This document shows, one piece after another, positions 29,667 to 42,515 of a stretch of 42,515 nt of DNA; within the stretch, counting starts at the first letter, position 1, and every line of letters starts with the position of its first letter. The notes beneath the pieces are model-generated. The model was not told the DNA's origin. It saw nothing but the letters and a program-made list of their open reading frames with translations, and did no database searches. The position numbers were made by a program, and so were the translations under genes. This DNA is from Betaproteobacteria bacterium. Its GTDB lineage: Bacteria > Pseudomonadota > Gammaproteobacteria > Burkholderiales > Thiobacillaceae. The DNA lies in assembly GCA_007280375.1 (NCBI GenBank), contig QYQG01000055.1, positions 1-42,515 on the forward strand, in the 5' to 3' direction.

Positions 29667-30302
29667 TCAGTGCTCGCCGATGACATCGACACCCTTAGGC
29701 GGTTTGAAGCGAAACAGATCCGCCGCCAGCGCCGGATTGTGCTGTAGTTGAGAAAAGTTCATGCGGCTTGTCTGGCCTAGATTATCTTTTAATTCAAGTA
29801 TTTCAATCTGACTCTTGCGAAACCCGATGCGTACCTGCTCAAAGGTGCCTTCACCGCTTTTGGGCGTGGCGATCAGCCACTCCAGGCCCTCATGCGTGCC
29901 GCCATCTTTCAATCGGAAGTGCTTTTCAATGTCATTGCTGCCGGCCAACAAGGCGGCGGGGGATTGGCCGATGGCCTGACCCATGCGTTGGACGGTGACT
30001 TGTTCCAGATCGGGGTCGTAGAACCAGACCTTTTTGCCATCGCCAACGATGACCTGCGCGTAGGGCTTTTCGTAGGTCCAGCGAAACAAACTGGGGCGGG
30101 CGAAGACCATCTGGCCGCTGCTGCTCTGCAACTTGCGGCCATTACGGTCGTTCACCGTTTGCGTGAAGTGACCGCGCAGGCTACGGGTGTCGGCGAGGTA
30201 TTCATTTAGCCTATCCAAGGCATCGGCAGAGGCGGGGGCAGAGGCGGGGACAAAGAGGCCCGTCAAGGTAGCCATTAAAAGGTTTAGTAGGGGTTTATTC
30301 AT
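29667..30302 (-). CDS. lolA: Outer-membrane lipoprotein carrier protein LolA
   Basis: Signal peptide, [70 protein letters not shown]; located between ftsK and rarA. Confidence 0.94.
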   Translation of the reverse strand: MNKPLLNLLMATLTGLFVPASAPASADALDRLNEYLADTRSLRGHFTQTVNDRNGRKLQSSSGQMVFARPSLFRWTYEKPYAQVIVGDGKKVWFYDPDLEQVTVQRMGQAIGQSPAALLAGSNDIEKHFRLKDGGTHEGLEWLIATPKSGEGTFEQVRIGFRKSQIEILELKDNLGQTSRMNFSQLQHNPALAADLFRFKPPKGVDVIGEH

Positions 30303-32613
30303 GATCGTGGCGTGGGCCTAGGACCTCACGATTCCCGTTGGTTTGCATAGGGGAGACGATACCGGCCGCCTCCATCGCTTCAATCAGCCGTGCGGCGCGG
30401 TTGTAGCCGATACGCAGGGCGCGTTGCACACCGGAGATCGAGGCGCGGCGCGACTTTAAGACGATGGCGACGGCTTCGTCATAGAGCGCGTCAGACTCGG
30501 CATCCCCTGTCTCGGCCTCGCCCGCATCCTCTTCGTTGGCCTGATAGAGGACGCTCTCGTCGTAGTTCGGTGGCGCGATCTCGCGTAGATAGGCGGTAAC
30601 ACGATGCACCTCGTCGTCCGAGACATAGGCCCCGTGGACGCGCGTGGGGATGCCGTGACCGGGCGGCAGATAGAGCATATCGCCCATGCCGAGCAAGGTC
30701 TCCGCCCCTTGTTGATCGAGGATGGTGCGCGAATCGATACGACTGGAGACCTGAAAGGCGATACGCGTAGGGATATTGGCCTTGATCAGCCCGGTGATGA
30801 CATCGACGGACGGTCGTTGCGTCGCCAGTACCAGATGGATGCCCGAGGCGCGTGCCTTCTGGGCGAGACGGGCGATGAGTTCTTCCACCTTTTTTCCCGT
30901 CACCATCATCAGGTCGGCCAACTCGTCGATGATGACCACGAGGTAGGGCAGGTGGGCGATGCGCTCTGGCGCGTCAGGGGTGATGGAAAACGGGTTGGTC
31001 AGCGGCGTGCCGGCCTTTTCGGCCTCGGCAATCTTTTGATTGAGGCCGCCGATGTTGCGTACCGCCATGGCCGCCATCAGCTTGTAACGCCGATCCATCT
31101 CGGTGACGCACCAATTTAACGCCGTGCCGGCGAGGCGCATATCGGTCACCACCGGCGCCAAGAGGTGCGGGATGCCTTCATAGGACGACAATTCCAGCAT
31201 CTTAGGGTCGACCATGATCAGGCGCACATCGCGCGGTGAGGCCTTGTAAAGCAAGGACAAGATCATGGCATTAATGGCCACCGACTTGCCCGAGCCGGTC
31301 GTGCCGGCGACCAGCAGATGAGGCATCTTGGCGAGGTCGGCCACCATCGGCATGCCACTGATATCCTTGCCGAGGGCGATGGTCAGCGGGCTGTGCATGT
31401 CGTGATAGACCTTGGCACCGATGACCTCGGAGAGCTGCACGGTCTGCCGCTGGGTGTTGGGGATCTCCAGGGCCATGCAACTTTTGCCGGGGATGGTCTC
31501 GACCACGCGGATGCTGACAACCGACAACGAACGCGCCAAATCTTTTGATAAATTAGTGACTTGGCTACCCTTAACCCCCGAGGCCGGTTCGATCTCATAC
31601 CGGGTCACCACTGGGCCGGGATAGGCCGCCAAGACCTTGGCCTTAACCCCGAACTCCTCCAAACGACTTTCAATCAAGCGTGAAGTAGCCGTTAGCGAGG
31701 CCTCGTCGATCTGTATCGTCGCTTGATTGGCCTCATCTAGCAGGTGTAACGGCGGTAATTGTGTATGAGGATCATCATGGAAGAGTGGCGCTTGTCGCTC
31801 TGCTTGCCGCTCTTTCTCGGTGCGTGTATGCACAGGTACACTCTGCGGCTGTTCGATCTTGAGGACAGGGTCGCGCGTCATGCGTACACGCTCAAGGCTA
31901 ACCACGGCGTCGCGACGATTGCCCGCACTCAGTCCTGCTAATCTATCCTGTCGATCATTCCAGCGTTGAACGATGAACTTTGCAAACCGCTCTAGACGAT
32001 TGCCTAGCCCTTCACTGACTCGGAACCAAGAAAGGCCGCTAAACAAGGAGATACCGACAGCCAATAGCGTAATCAAGAACAGTGTCGCGCCATCAAAACC
32101 AAAGGCGAGACGCAATACACCTTCTAGTCCTTGTCCCAATACGCCACCCGCGCGATGCGGTAATCCTGTCGCAAGGCTATACAGGCGCATAGCCTCAAGG
32201 GCGGCACTTGAAAACAGCGTCATCACAAAGCCCAAAGCGATCACGGCACCGTGATGGGGAGGGAGGGGAGCATCGGTCGTAGGGCGCAAATATTGCCAAG
32301 TCCAATACACGCCAAGCGCACTTAAGATTACCCACCACCACGCAGAATAGCCAAACAAATACAAAAGCAGGTCAGCCAGCCACGCGCCAAATCCGCCACC
32401 TAAATTAGTGGCTGGGTCGTTATAACCGCTCCGCGACCAGCCCGGGTCATCCAGTGTATGTGTGCCCAGCGACATGACGGCGTACACCATCACGGCCATA
32501 AACAACAGCCACTGTGCTTCACGCAGGATGCGGGTACGGGTAGGCAGTTCTGTATGCGGGATGCGCCGATTACGCGTCGGCGTGGTCAGTCGATTAAAGA
32601 GGGCATTTAACAT
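30295..32613 (-). CDS. ftsK: DNA translocase FtsK
   Basis: N-terminal TM region, [38 protein letters not shown]-terminal winged-helix gamma domain ([41 protein letters not shown]). Confidence 0.97.
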   Translation of the reverse strand: MLNALFNRLTTPTRNRRIPHTELPTRTRILREAQWLLFMAVMVYAVMSLGTHTLDDPGWSRSGYNDPATNLGGGFGAWLADLLLYLFGYSAWWWVILSALGVYWTWQYLRPTTDAPLPPHHGAVIALGFVMTLFSSAALEAMRLYSLATGLPHRAGGVLGQGLEGVLRLAFGFDGATLFLITLLAVGISLFSGLSWFRVSEGLGNRLERFAKFIVQRWNDRQDRLAGLSAGNRRDAVVSLERVRMTRDPVLKIEQPQSVPVHTRTEKERQAERQAPLFHDDPHTQLPPLHLLDEANQATIQIDEASLTATSRLIESRLEEFGVKAKVLAAYPGPVVTRYEIEPASGVKGSQVTNLSKDLARSLSVVSIRVVETIPGKSCMALEIPNTQRQTVQLSEVIGAKVYHDMHSPLTIALGKDISGMPMVADLAKMPHLLVAGTTGSGKSVAINAMILSLLYKASPRDVRLIMVDPKMLELSSYEGIPHLLAPVVTDMRLAGTALNWCVTEMDRRYKLMAAMAVRNIGGLNQKIAEAEKAGTPLTNPFSITPDAPERIAHLPYLVVIIDELADLMMVTGKKVEELIARLAQKARASGIHLVLATQRPSVDVITGLIKANIPTRIAFQVSSRIDSRTILDQQGAETLLGMGDMLYLPPGHGIPTRVHGAYVSDDEVHRVTAYLREIAPPNYDESVLYQANEEDAGEAETGDAESDALYDEAVAIVLKSRRASISGVQRALRIGYNRAARLIEAMEAAGIVSPMQTNGNREVLGPRHDHE

Positions 32614-32664
32614 AGGCCGTAACTATAGAGGCAGTTACCCCAAGACGCTACGGATTCGTATGCT

Positions 32665-32692
32665 ATGGATGAATTCCATAATGTATATTATG
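32665..32692. promoter_or_regulatory. AT-rich divergent ftsK/trxB intergenic region with clustered small inverted repeats (possible operator/promoter)
   Basis: ATGGA-TGAAT-TCCAT directly followed by CATAAT-GTAT-ATTATG (32677-32692), in a marked AT-rich patch. Confidence 0.35.
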
Positions 32693-32775
32693 TTAAATAT
32701 GATTCAATACGGCAGGTAAAACACACAAAACCATGCCACTGACATGGCTGACCGCGCCCGCACAAACAGGCATAA

Positions 32776-33756
<981 letters not shown>

Positions 33757-33787
33757 GTGCCGGCAGGCCGTCGTTCTGGGCAAGCCA

Positions 33788-34524
33788 CTAGGCTGTCAGG
33801 ATCATCTTTGCCCCGGCGATGGCCAGCACCAGTGCTAATATCTTCTTTATCATGGAGTTTCCTAAACGGCGGCTGCCGTATTCCGCACCGATCCAGCCGC
33901 CAATGACGGCCGCGATTACCCACCCTGTCAGGCTTGGCGGTAGCTGAGCGGATGTTTGCATAACGCCAAGTAGCCCCGCGATCGAGTTCACCAAGATAAA
34001 GGCGGCGGAAACGCCAGAGATCACCTTGATATCGGCCCATCGTAGCAGGAGCAGCAAAGGGCTGAGAAAGATCCCGCCCCCTACCCCCGTCAACCCGGAG
34101 AGAAATCCGAGTGCGGCGCCGCAGAATAGCCGTAACGAGATGGGTGGGTGGGCGATGAAATGGGATTCTTGGCGATGCGCGGTACGAAACGAATACCACG
34201 CAGCGTAGATCAAGATAATCCCGACCAATGGCTTGTAGAGATGATCGGGGAGGTTGATCCAACCGCCCAGCCAGGCGAAGGGGACAGAGGCCAGCGCGAA
34301 CGGCCAGAACAGCGTCCAGGAAAACGCCCCGGCGCGATAAAACTTCATCACCGCGATACTGGCAACGAAGATATTGAGCGTCAATGCGGTGGCTTTCATG
34401 ACCTCCGGGGCTACACCCATGAGCGCCATGGCGGCAAGATAGCCGGAGGCACCCCCATGGCCGACAGAAGAATAGAGCAACGCCGCGATAAAGATGAGCA
34501 GCGTTAGCAGGACATCAAAGGTCG

Positions 34525-34528
<4 letters not shown>
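33788..34528 (-). CDS. TauE/SafE-family sulfite/organosulfonate exporter-like permease
   Basis: Multi-TM, VGHGGASGYLAAMALMGVAPEVMKATALTLN...GAALGFLSGLTGVGGGIFLSPLLLL; duplicated TauE-type motifs. Confidence 0.88.
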
Positions 34529-36123
<1,595 letters not shown>

Positions 36124-36130
36124 AAATCGA

Positions 36131-37366
36131 TCACAGCAGGTGTGAGGCCATCCCATCGGCCAGCTTAGGTTCAAACCAAGTGGACTTGGGCGGCATCACC
36201 TGATTATCGTCGGCGACCGCGATCAAGTCGGCCATACTGGTCGGATAAAGGGCCAAGGCCACGGCCATCTCGCCCGAATCGACACGCTTTTCCAGCTCGG
36301 GCAGACCACGGATCCCGCCCACGAAGTCGATGCGCTTATCACGGCGCGGGTCGGCCACGCCCAAGAGGGGCGCGATCAGGTAGTTTTGCAGCAAACTGAC
36401 ATCGAGGCGTTCGACCGGATCGGTCGGGATCAAGGCAGGGTTCACCCGCAGGCGTCGCCATTGACCCTTCAGATAGAGGCCAAACTCACGCGGGCTGGCC
36501 GGTTTGACCGGGCCGTCGGCCAGTTCAATGCTAAAACTCGCACTCACGCGGGCCAAGAACTCCGCTTCGCTGAGGCCATGCAAATCCTTGATGACGCGGT
36601 TGTAATCCAAGATCTTCATCTGGTGATCGGGGAAGATCACCGTGAGGAAATAGTTGTACGGCTCCGCGCCCGTGTGTTGCGGGTTGGCCGCCTTGCGCGC
36701 CGCACAGATACGGCTGGCCGAAGCCGAACGATGATGGCCATCGGCGATATAGAGCGCGGGCAAGGCATCAAATAAGGCCGTCAGGCGTGCCACCGTCGCC
36801 GCATCACGGATCACCCAAAGCGTATGTTGCACACCGCTCTCAGCCGTGGCATCGGCATCTGGCATCGCCGCGCAAGCATTCGCCACGATCTGATCGACCG
36901 CGGGCGCCGCCGGATAGGCCAACAGCACCGGGCCGGTCTGGGCGTTCAGCGCGTCGATCTGGCGCACGCGATCGTCCTCCTTGTCCGGGCGGGTGAACTC
37001 GTGCTTACGGATGCGGTTGCTGTCGTAATCCGCCACCGAGGCCGCCGCTACGATCCCCGTCTGCACATGCACCCCCATGATGAGGCGATAGGCGTAGTAA
37101 CACGGCGCGTCATCCTGCACCAAGACCCCGGCCGCGATCATCGCCTGCAGGTTCTCAGCCGCCTTGGCATAGACCTCCGGCGCATACGGGTCGGTGCCCG
37201 CCGGCAGATCGATCTCCGGCTTGGAGATGTGCAAGAAACTAAACGGCCGCCCCGCCGCCATGACACGCGCCTCCTCGGTGTTTAAGACATCGTAGGGCGG
37301 TGCAATGACCTCGGGGGCGCGACCCGACGCGGGACGCAAGGCGGCAAAGGGGCGAACAAGACTCAT
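36131..37366 (-). CDS. DUF1015-family conserved protein
   Basis: MSLVRPFAALRPASGRAPEVIAPPYDVLNTEEAR...LYIADGHHRSASASRI; characteristic PPYDV and ADGHHR motifs. Confidence 0.88.
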   Translation of the reverse strand: MSLVRPFAALRPASGRAPEVIAPPYDVLNTEEARVMAAGRPFSFLHISKPEIDLPAGTDPYAPEVYAKAAENLQAMIAAGVLVQDDAPCYYAYRLIMGVHVQTGIVAAASVADYDSNRIRKHEFTRPDKEDDRVRQIDALNAQTGPVLLAYPAAPAVDQIVANACAAMPDADATAESGVQHTLWVIRDAATVARLTALFDALPALYIADGHHRSASASRICAARKAANPQHTGAEPYNYFLTVIFPDHQMKILDYNRVIKDLHGLSEAEFLARVSASFSIELADGPVKPASPREFGLYLKGQWRRLRVNPALIPTDPVERLDVSLLQNYLIAPLLGVADPRRDKRIDFVGGIRGLPELEKRVDSGEMAVALALYPTSMADLIAVADDNQVMPPKSTWFEPKLADGMASHLL

Positions 37367-37437
37367 GGCAATTCTCTCGTGTTAAAAACAGACCCCATTC
37401 TAACGGTTAGGCCACCTGTTGAGGGATAGCGCCAAGG

Positions 37438-38217
37438 TCAATTTCGATCGGCATACATCTGCCCAATCACCCCGCGCATCGTCTCGGGGACATAGTGCCA
37501 AGCGGCAATCTGGATCTCTTCTGGAATACCATATAAGGCCTCGGCTAGGCCGCCGGCAATCGCCGCCAGCGTATCCGCGTCGCCGCCCAGCGACACCGCG
37601 TTGCGGATCGCATCTTCAAAATCGGTCGACTCCAACGCGCAGGTCAAGGCCTCGGGCACACAGCCGGCCGCCGTCTCGTTGTATTCATGGACAGCGCGAA
37701 TCGCATCGACGCTACGGCTGAGGTCATAGCCATAGACCTGGCTGATCTCGGCACGGATCTGCGCCGACGTGTGTTTTTGCCGCGCCAGCCAGATCGCGTG
37801 CGCCGTGGCCAACGCGCCCTTCATCCCTTCGGGGTGATTGTGCGTGATCTCGGTGACACGCGCCGCCATCGCTAAACACGCATCGAGGCTAGTCGCAAAA
37901 AACGCCGCCGGCGAGACGCGCATCGCACCCCCGTTGCCGTAACTGTTGTACGGCGGCTGCACCGTAGGCGCGGCCAACCAATTGATAAATCGCTGGCCAT
38001 AGCCCCCGCGTTGATCACCGATGGTCACCCGCCGCCCCCATGCACGCAGGGTCGTGGCGGGATCTTTAGCATTCATCACCGCATCGGCCACCGCCACGGT
38101 CATGATACTGTCATCCGTCACCCCATTGTCTGCGCCAAAAAGTGGGAACTTTTTCGTGGTGATGCGGTGAAACTCCCAAGGTGCGCCAATGATGTCCCCG
38201 ATAATGGCTCCGTACAT
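37438..38217 (-). CDS. ADP-ribosylglycohydrolase family protein
   Basis: MYGAIIGDIIGAPWEFH...VTDDSIMTVAVADAV...YGNGGAMRVSPAA...AVSLGGDADTLAAIAGGLAEALYG; metal-binding TDDS and GGDADT motifs. Confidence 0.92.
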   Translation of the reverse strand: MYGAIIGDIIGAPWEFHRITTKKFPLFGADNGVTDDSIMTVAVADAVMNAKDPATTLRAWGRRVTIGDQRGGYGQRFINWLAAPTVQPPYNSYGNGGAMRVSPAAFFATSLDACLAMAARVTEITHNHPEGMKGALATAHAIWLARQKHTSAQIRAEISQVYGYDLSRSVDAIRAVHEYNETAAGCVPEALTCALESTDFEDAIRNAVSLGGDADTLAAIAGGLAEALYGIPEEIQIAAWHYVPETMRGVIGQMYADRN

Positions 38218-38266
38218 AGATGTCCTTATAAAAGGTTTTCGTCAAAATTTCCGACCGTGTGGCAAT

Positions 38267-38617
38267 CTAGGATGGCGGCGTATCCTCAACGCGCGTAGGC
38301 TCATCCAAACCCATAGGGACATAAATCTCCACCGCTTGGGCCGTATCCCCATGTAACACGATCGTCCCTTGATGGCGATCGACGCCGCTGAGCGAGTATT
38401 CAAAGCCATAGAGGCGCCGCCAGACGAGTTGACCCTGTCCGTTCCGCGCCGTGCGGAGCGAGCGTAAGGCCACCGTCTCGTCCAGAAACTGCACGCCACG
38501 CCGAGCGCAGGCGGCGCGCGCAACCGTAATGGCCGTTTCGCGCACCTTGAGGCCGTCAAACCAAAACCAGACGAGGGCGGCGATGACAAAGAAGGGGATA
38601 AGGTCGCTGGCAGACAT
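38267..38617 (-). CDS. DUF3301-like small membrane-anchored protein
   Basis: MSASDLIPFFVIAALVWFWFDGLKVRETAITVARAACARRGVQFLDETVALRSLRTARNGQGQLVWRRLYGFEYSLSGVDRHQGTIVLHG; single N-terminal TM, start chosen inside a longer spurious ORF. Confidence 0.75.
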   Translation of the reverse strand: MSASDLIPFFVIAALVWFWFDGLKVRETAITVARAACARRGVQFLDETVALRSLRTARNGQGQLVWRRLYGFEYSLSGVDRHQGTIVLHGDTAQAVEIYVPMGLDEPTRVEDTPPS

Positions 38618-38666
38618 CGCAACATGATACGGCATCCCCTTCGCACTGCCCTTATAATCGCGCCCC

Positions 38667-41600
38667 ATGAGCAACACCTTACGCGACCGCAGCCTTCCGC
38701 CCCTTCCCGCTTTCCCCCCGCCCGCACAACGTCTCTCTTTACCGCTGCCGCCGGGGTCCGCCGATGCGGCCTTGATTGCGGAATGGGCAAAAGGGCAACG
38801 CGTGCTCGTATTGACGGCCACGGCGGCCGATGCGCAGCGCTTGGCGAACGAGATCGCATGGTTTGCGCCGCAACTCGCAGTGGGCCTGTTCCCGGACTGG
38901 GAGACCTTGCCGTATGACCCGATCTCGCCGCACCCAGACCTGGTGTCCGAACGCTTGGCGACCCTGTGGCGCAGCCTGCAAGGCGAACTCAATTGTCTGA
39001 TCGCGCCCGTAGCCACCGCGATGCAACGCCTCGCGCCGACCGAGTTTCTCTCTGCGCAGGCCTTTCTTTATCAACCGAAAAGCCGTCTCAACTTTGATGC
39101 CTTGCGCGCGCGCCTGATTGCGGCGGGTTATACGGCGGTCAGCCAAGTCTATACGCCGGGCGAGTTTGCCTTGCGCGGTGGCATCTTTGACCTTTTCCCC
39201 ACCGGCGCGGCCCTACCTTATCGCATCGAGTTGTTCGACGACGAGATCGAGTCGATCCGCAGTTTTGACCCTGACACGCAACGCACGCTCTACACGGTGG
39301 GCGAGATGCGTCTCTTGCCAGCGCGTGAGTTTCCGCTCGATGACGCCGGTGTCGCCCTGTTTCGTGCCAACTTTCGCGACCGCTTTGAGGGCGATCCGGG
39401 GCGCAGTCGGCTATATAAGGATGTCTCGAACAAACTCGCGCCAGCGGGGATCGAATACGCCCTGCCGTTGTTTTTTACCGCCACCGCCAACCTCTTCGAC
39501 TACCTGCCCGCCGGCTGTAAGGCCGTCCTGCATGGTGACCTGCACCGCGCCAGCGAGACCTTTTGGCACGAGGTAGGTGCCCGCCATCAACTCCTCAGCG
39601 GTGACCGCGAACGGCCCTTGTTATCCCCCGCCGAGGTCTTTTTATCGGTCGATCAGTTCTTCGCCCAGTTACGCCCGCTGGCGCGTATCGAGCTGAATCT
39701 TAGCCAAAATAACGCTGCCACCCTACCCTACGACAGTGCGCCAGCGGTGCAGTCGGAGCGGCGTGACCCTGCGCCCTTTGCGCGACTCACTGCGCATCTC
39801 AACGCCTATGCCGGGCGCACCGTCTTGGTGGCCGAGACCTTAGGACGGCGCGAGACCTTGGCCAATGCCTTGGCCGAACACGGGATCAAGACACTGGCGC
39901 AAGAAGGGGTTGTACCCCCGGGCGAGGGGCCGGCCTTTATCCTCACCACCGGCCCGCTGGCGACGGGGTTTATCGACACGCGCACGGGGCTGTGCCTCCT
40001 CACCGAGACCGAACTCTACGCCCGCACCCCGCAGCAGCGGCAGCGCCGCGAGGGACGCAAGACACTGGTCGAGGGTCTGGTGCGCGACCTATCCGAGCTC
40101 AAGCTGGGCGATCCGATCGTGCATATCGAACACGGCATCGGCCGTTATCTAGGACTCACCACGATGGATTTGGGTGAGGGCGACGAGGAGTTGCTACATC
40201 TGGAATACGCCAAGGGCGACAAACTTTTTGTGCCGGTGGCGCATCTGCACCTCATCGCCCGTTATCTCGGCGCCAACCCCGAAAACGCGCCCCTGCACGC
40301 GCTAGGTAGCCCGCAGTGGGAAAAAGCCAAGCGTCGTGCGCAAGAAAAGGCCAATGACACCGCCGCCGAGTTGCTCAACCTCTACGCCCTGCGCGCCGCC
40401 CGCGAGGGCTATCGCTTCAACTGGCGCGAGACCGAGATGACCGCCTTTGCCGAGGGCTTCGGTTTTGAAGAAACGCCCGACCAGCAAGCCGCCATCGACG
40501 CGGTCTTGACCGACATGCGCTCTGGCCAACCCATGGATCGCTTGGTCTGCGGCGATGTCGGCTTTGGCAAGACCGAGGTTGCCTTGCGCGCCGCCTTTGC
40601 CGCCGTCGCTGACAATAAACAGGTCATCGTGCTGTGTCCGACCACCTTATTAGCGGAACAGCATTTCCAGACATTTTCCGATCGTTTCGCCGATCTTCCC
40701 GTGCGTATCGCGGAGTTATCGCGTTTTCGCTCGACCAAAGAGATCAACGCCGCGCTGGCGGGTTTAGCGCACGGCAGCGTGGATATCGTCATCGGTACGC
40801 ATAAACTCCTGCAACCCGATGTCCGACTCGCGCGTCTGGGCTTGGTCATCATCGACGAAGAACACCGCTTTGGTGTGCGCCAAAAGGAAGCCCTGCGTAG
40901 CCTACGCAGCGAGGTCGATTGTCTCGCCCTGACCGCCACGCCCATCCCGCGCACCCTCGCCATGTCGCTCGAAGGCATCCGCGAGTTTTCCGTCATCGCT
41001 ACCGCGCCGTCAAAACGCTTAGCGATCAAGACCTTCGTCCAGCCAGAGAGCGACGGCCTCATCCGCGAGGCCGCCCTGCGCGAACTCAAACGCGGCGGGC
41101 AGATCTATTTCCTCCACAACGAGGTCGAGACCATCCTCAACATGCGCACCCGTCTCGAACAACTACTCCCCGAGGCGCGCATCGAGGTCGCGCATGGTCA
41201 GATGCCTTCACTCCAACTCGAGCATGTGATGCGCGATTTCTATCACCAGCGTTTTAATCTACTGCTCTGCACCACCATCATCGAGACCGGCATCAATGTG
41301 CCCAGCGCCAACACCATCTTGATGCACCGCGCCGACAAGTTTGGCCTTGCCCAGTTGCACCAGTTGCGTGGCCGCGTCGGCCGCTCGCACCATCAGGCCT
41401 ACGCCTACCTGCTCACGCCCGCGAACGAAGGCGGCATCACCGTCAACGCCCAACGCCGCCTAGAGGCCATCTGCCAGATGGAAGAACTCGGCTCCGGTTT
41501 TCATCTAGCGATGCAAGACCTAGAGATTCGTGGCGCGGGCGAGGTCTTGGGCGACGCGCAAAGCGGCGAGATGCAAGAGGTCGGCTTTAACCTCTATAAC

Positions 41601-42101
41601 GAGATGCTGACGCAGGCGGTCAACACCTTGAAGGCCGGTCATTCACCTGATATGGCCGCGCCTTTGGCGGTGACAGCGGAGATCAACCTGCACCTGCCAG
41701 CGCGCCTGCCGGAAGATTACTGCGGCGACATCCATGAACGCCTAGTGCTATACAAACGACTCGCCAGTTGCAACAGCACGGCCGATTTAAGCGAGATCCA
41801 AGAGGAGATGATCGACCGCTTTGGCCTATTACCGGACCCCGTCATCACCCTCTTAGCCGCACATCGGCTACGCATCCGCACCCGTCCATTGGGGATTCGC
41901 CGTCTCGATGCCAGCGAGATCGGACTTACCGTACAGTTCGTCCCCAAACCGCCGATCGACCCGATGCGGATCATCACCCTCATCCAAACCCGCCGCGACT
42001 GCAAACTCGCCGGCCCCGATCGTATTCGCATCACCCTACCGTGCGCAGGTTTGCCCGAACGACTCATGGCGGTAGAATCCATTATCCAATCTTTGAGTTG
42101 A
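38667..42101 (+). CDS. mfd: Transcription-repair coupling factor
   Basis: 1144 aa; LKLGDPIVHIEHGIGRYLGL (RNAP-interacting domain), DRLVCGDVGFGKTEVALRAAF, DEEHRFGVRQKE, TATPIPRTLAMSLEGIREFSVIATAP, LRGRVGRSHHQAYAYLL. Confidence 0.97.
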   Translation: MSNTLRDRSLPPLPAFPPPAQRLSLPLPPGSADAALIAEWAKGQRVLVLTATAADAQRLANEIAWFAPQLAVGLFPDWETLPYDPISPHPDLVSERLATLWRSLQGELNCLIAPVATAMQRLAPTEFLSAQAFLYQPKSRLNFDALRARLIAAGYTAVSQVYTPGEFALRGGIFDLFPTGAALPYRIELFDDEIESIRSFDPDTQRTLYTVGEMRLLPAREFPLDDAGVALFRANFRDRFEGDPGRSRLYKDVSNKLAPAGIEYALPLFFTATANLFDYLPAGCKAVLHGDLHRASETFWHEVGARHQLLSGDRERPLLSPAEVFLSVDQFFAQLRPLARIELNLSQNNAATLPYDSAPAVQSERRDPAPFARLTAHLNAYAGRTVLVAETLGRRETLANALAEHGIKTLAQEGVVPPGEGPAFILTTGPLATGFIDTRTGLCLLTETELYARTPQQRQRREGRKTLVEGLVRDLSELKLGDPIVHIEHGIGRYLGLTTMDLGEGDEELLHLEYAKGDKLFVPVAHLHLIARYLGANPENAPLHALGSPQWEKAKRRAQEKANDTAAELLNLYALRAAREGYRFNWRETEMTAFAEGFGFEETPDQQAAIDAVLTDMRSGQPMDRLVCGDVGFGKTEVALRAAFAAVADNKQVIVLCPTTLLAEQHFQTFSDRFADLPVRIAELSRFRSTKEINAALAGLAHGSVDIVIGTHKLLQPDVRLARLGLVIIDEEHRFGVRQKEALRSLRSEVDCLALTATPIPRTLAMSLEGIREFSVIATAPSKRLAIKTFVQPESDGLIREAALRELKRGGQIYFLHNEVETILNMRTRLEQLLPEARIEVAHGQMPSLQLEHVMRDFYHQRFNLLLCTTIIETGINVPSANTILMHRADKFGLAQLHQLRGRVGRSHHQAYAYLLTPANEGGITVNAQRRLEAICQMEELGSGFHLAMQDLEIRGAGEVLGDAQSGEMQEVGFNLYNEMLTQAVNTLKAGHSPDMAAPLAVTAEINLHLPARLPEDYCGDIHERLVLYKRLASCNSTADLSEIQEEMIDRFGLLPDPVITLLAAHRLRIRTRPLGIRRLDASEIGLTVQFVPKPPIDPMRIITLIQTRRDCKLAGPDRIRITLPCAGLPERLMAVESIIQSLS

Positions 42102-42108
42102 ACCCTTT

Positions 42109-42318
42109 ATGGAAACCATGACCCTCAACATCTCCGGCATGACCTGCATGGGCTGTGCCGCCAGCGTCGAACGCAAACTACGCGAACAACCCGGCGTCAG
42201 CCGCGCCGTAGTCATCCTAGAAGACGCACAAGCCGAGATCGATTTTGATCCACAGATTGCCACGGCCGAAGCCTTAAAACAGACCCTGCGCGCCGCCGGT
42301 TGGGGCGTGGTTAGTTAA
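42109..42318 (+). CDS. Heavy-metal-associated (HMA) domain protein, CopZ-like metallochaperone
   Basis: 69 aa; MTLNISGMTCMGCAASVERKLREQPGVSRAVVILEDAQAEIDFDP with MxCxxC motif. Stop TAA at 42316-42318, so not a P-type ATPase N-terminus. Confidence 0.9.
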   Translation: METMTLNISGMTCMGCAASVERKLREQPGVSRAVVILEDAQAEIDFDPQIATAEALKQTLRAAGWGVVS

Positions 42319-42371
42319 AGACGCGAGGACGGGGCCTGTATCCCTTGGCCATCGTGTCAAGGCTGACACCC

Positions 42372-42515
42372 TCACCACGCAGCTAGGGCTTTTTTGCTTT
42401 CTTTACGCAACGCGGCCAGATAGTCCGCATGAGCGGTCTGCTCTGTGGCGGTCGCCGACAGGACGCGCAGGACGGCCGGGCCATCCGCCAGCGCAAAGGC
42501 CTTAGGGGCCAGGAC
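42372..42515 (-). CDS. C-terminal end of an unidentified protein, truncated at window end
   Basis: Minus strand is open from the window edge to TGA at 42372: ...VLAPKAFALADGPAVLRVLSATATEQTAHADYLAALRKESKKALAAW*. Too short to assign. Confidence 0.45.
   Translation of the reverse strand, partial: VLAPKAFALADGPAVLRVLSATATEQTAHADYLAALRKESKKALAAW

Noticed and set aside
42109-42318. N-terminal HMA domain of a copper P-type ATPase
   Set aside because: In-frame TAA at 42316-42318 ends the protein after 69 aa.

Overview
This 42.5 kb window comes from a GC-rich gammaproteobacterium-like chromosome and is almost entirely housekeeping. From left to right it contains: (1) the C-terminal part of lon, hupB, tRNA-Val(TAC), tRNA-Asp(GTC) and ppiD; (2) queF divergent from an overlapping run of smc, a yoaA/dinG-family helicase, a small exported HIRAN-domain protein, tsaB, rimI and a cysteine-free UDG-fold/HolD-like ORF; (3) ugd converging on the long minus-strand envelope and translation cluster rpsB-tsf-pyrH-frr-uppS-cdsA-dxr-rseP-bamA-skp-lpxD-fabZ-lpxA-lpxB-rnhB; (4) ftsK-lolA-rarA (minus) divergent from trxB; (5) a minus-strand group TauE/SafE, YkuD L,D-transpeptidase, tadA, ispD, DUF1015, ADP-ribosylglycohydrolase and DUF3301; (6) mfd (plus), a small HMA-domain protein and a truncated minus-strand CDS end. 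I saw no CRISPR array, prophage, transposase or toxin-antitoxin module. The most interesting candidate is the smc-yoaA-HIRAN-tsaB-rimI-(psi-like) run. Its last ORF looks like a cryptic Pol III psi (HolD) subunit on a degenerate uracil-DNA-glycosylase fold. That would place both known partners of the clamp-loader subunit chi (YoaA and psi) in one probable transcription unit, together with a HIRAN protein that carries a signal peptide. Other points are two different repeat/MITE-like elements, a 27-bp palindrome spanning both stop codons of ugd/rnhB, an rpsB-tsf intergenic hairpin and a compact queF/smc divergent promoter. All calls are from reading the sequence; no database searches were run.
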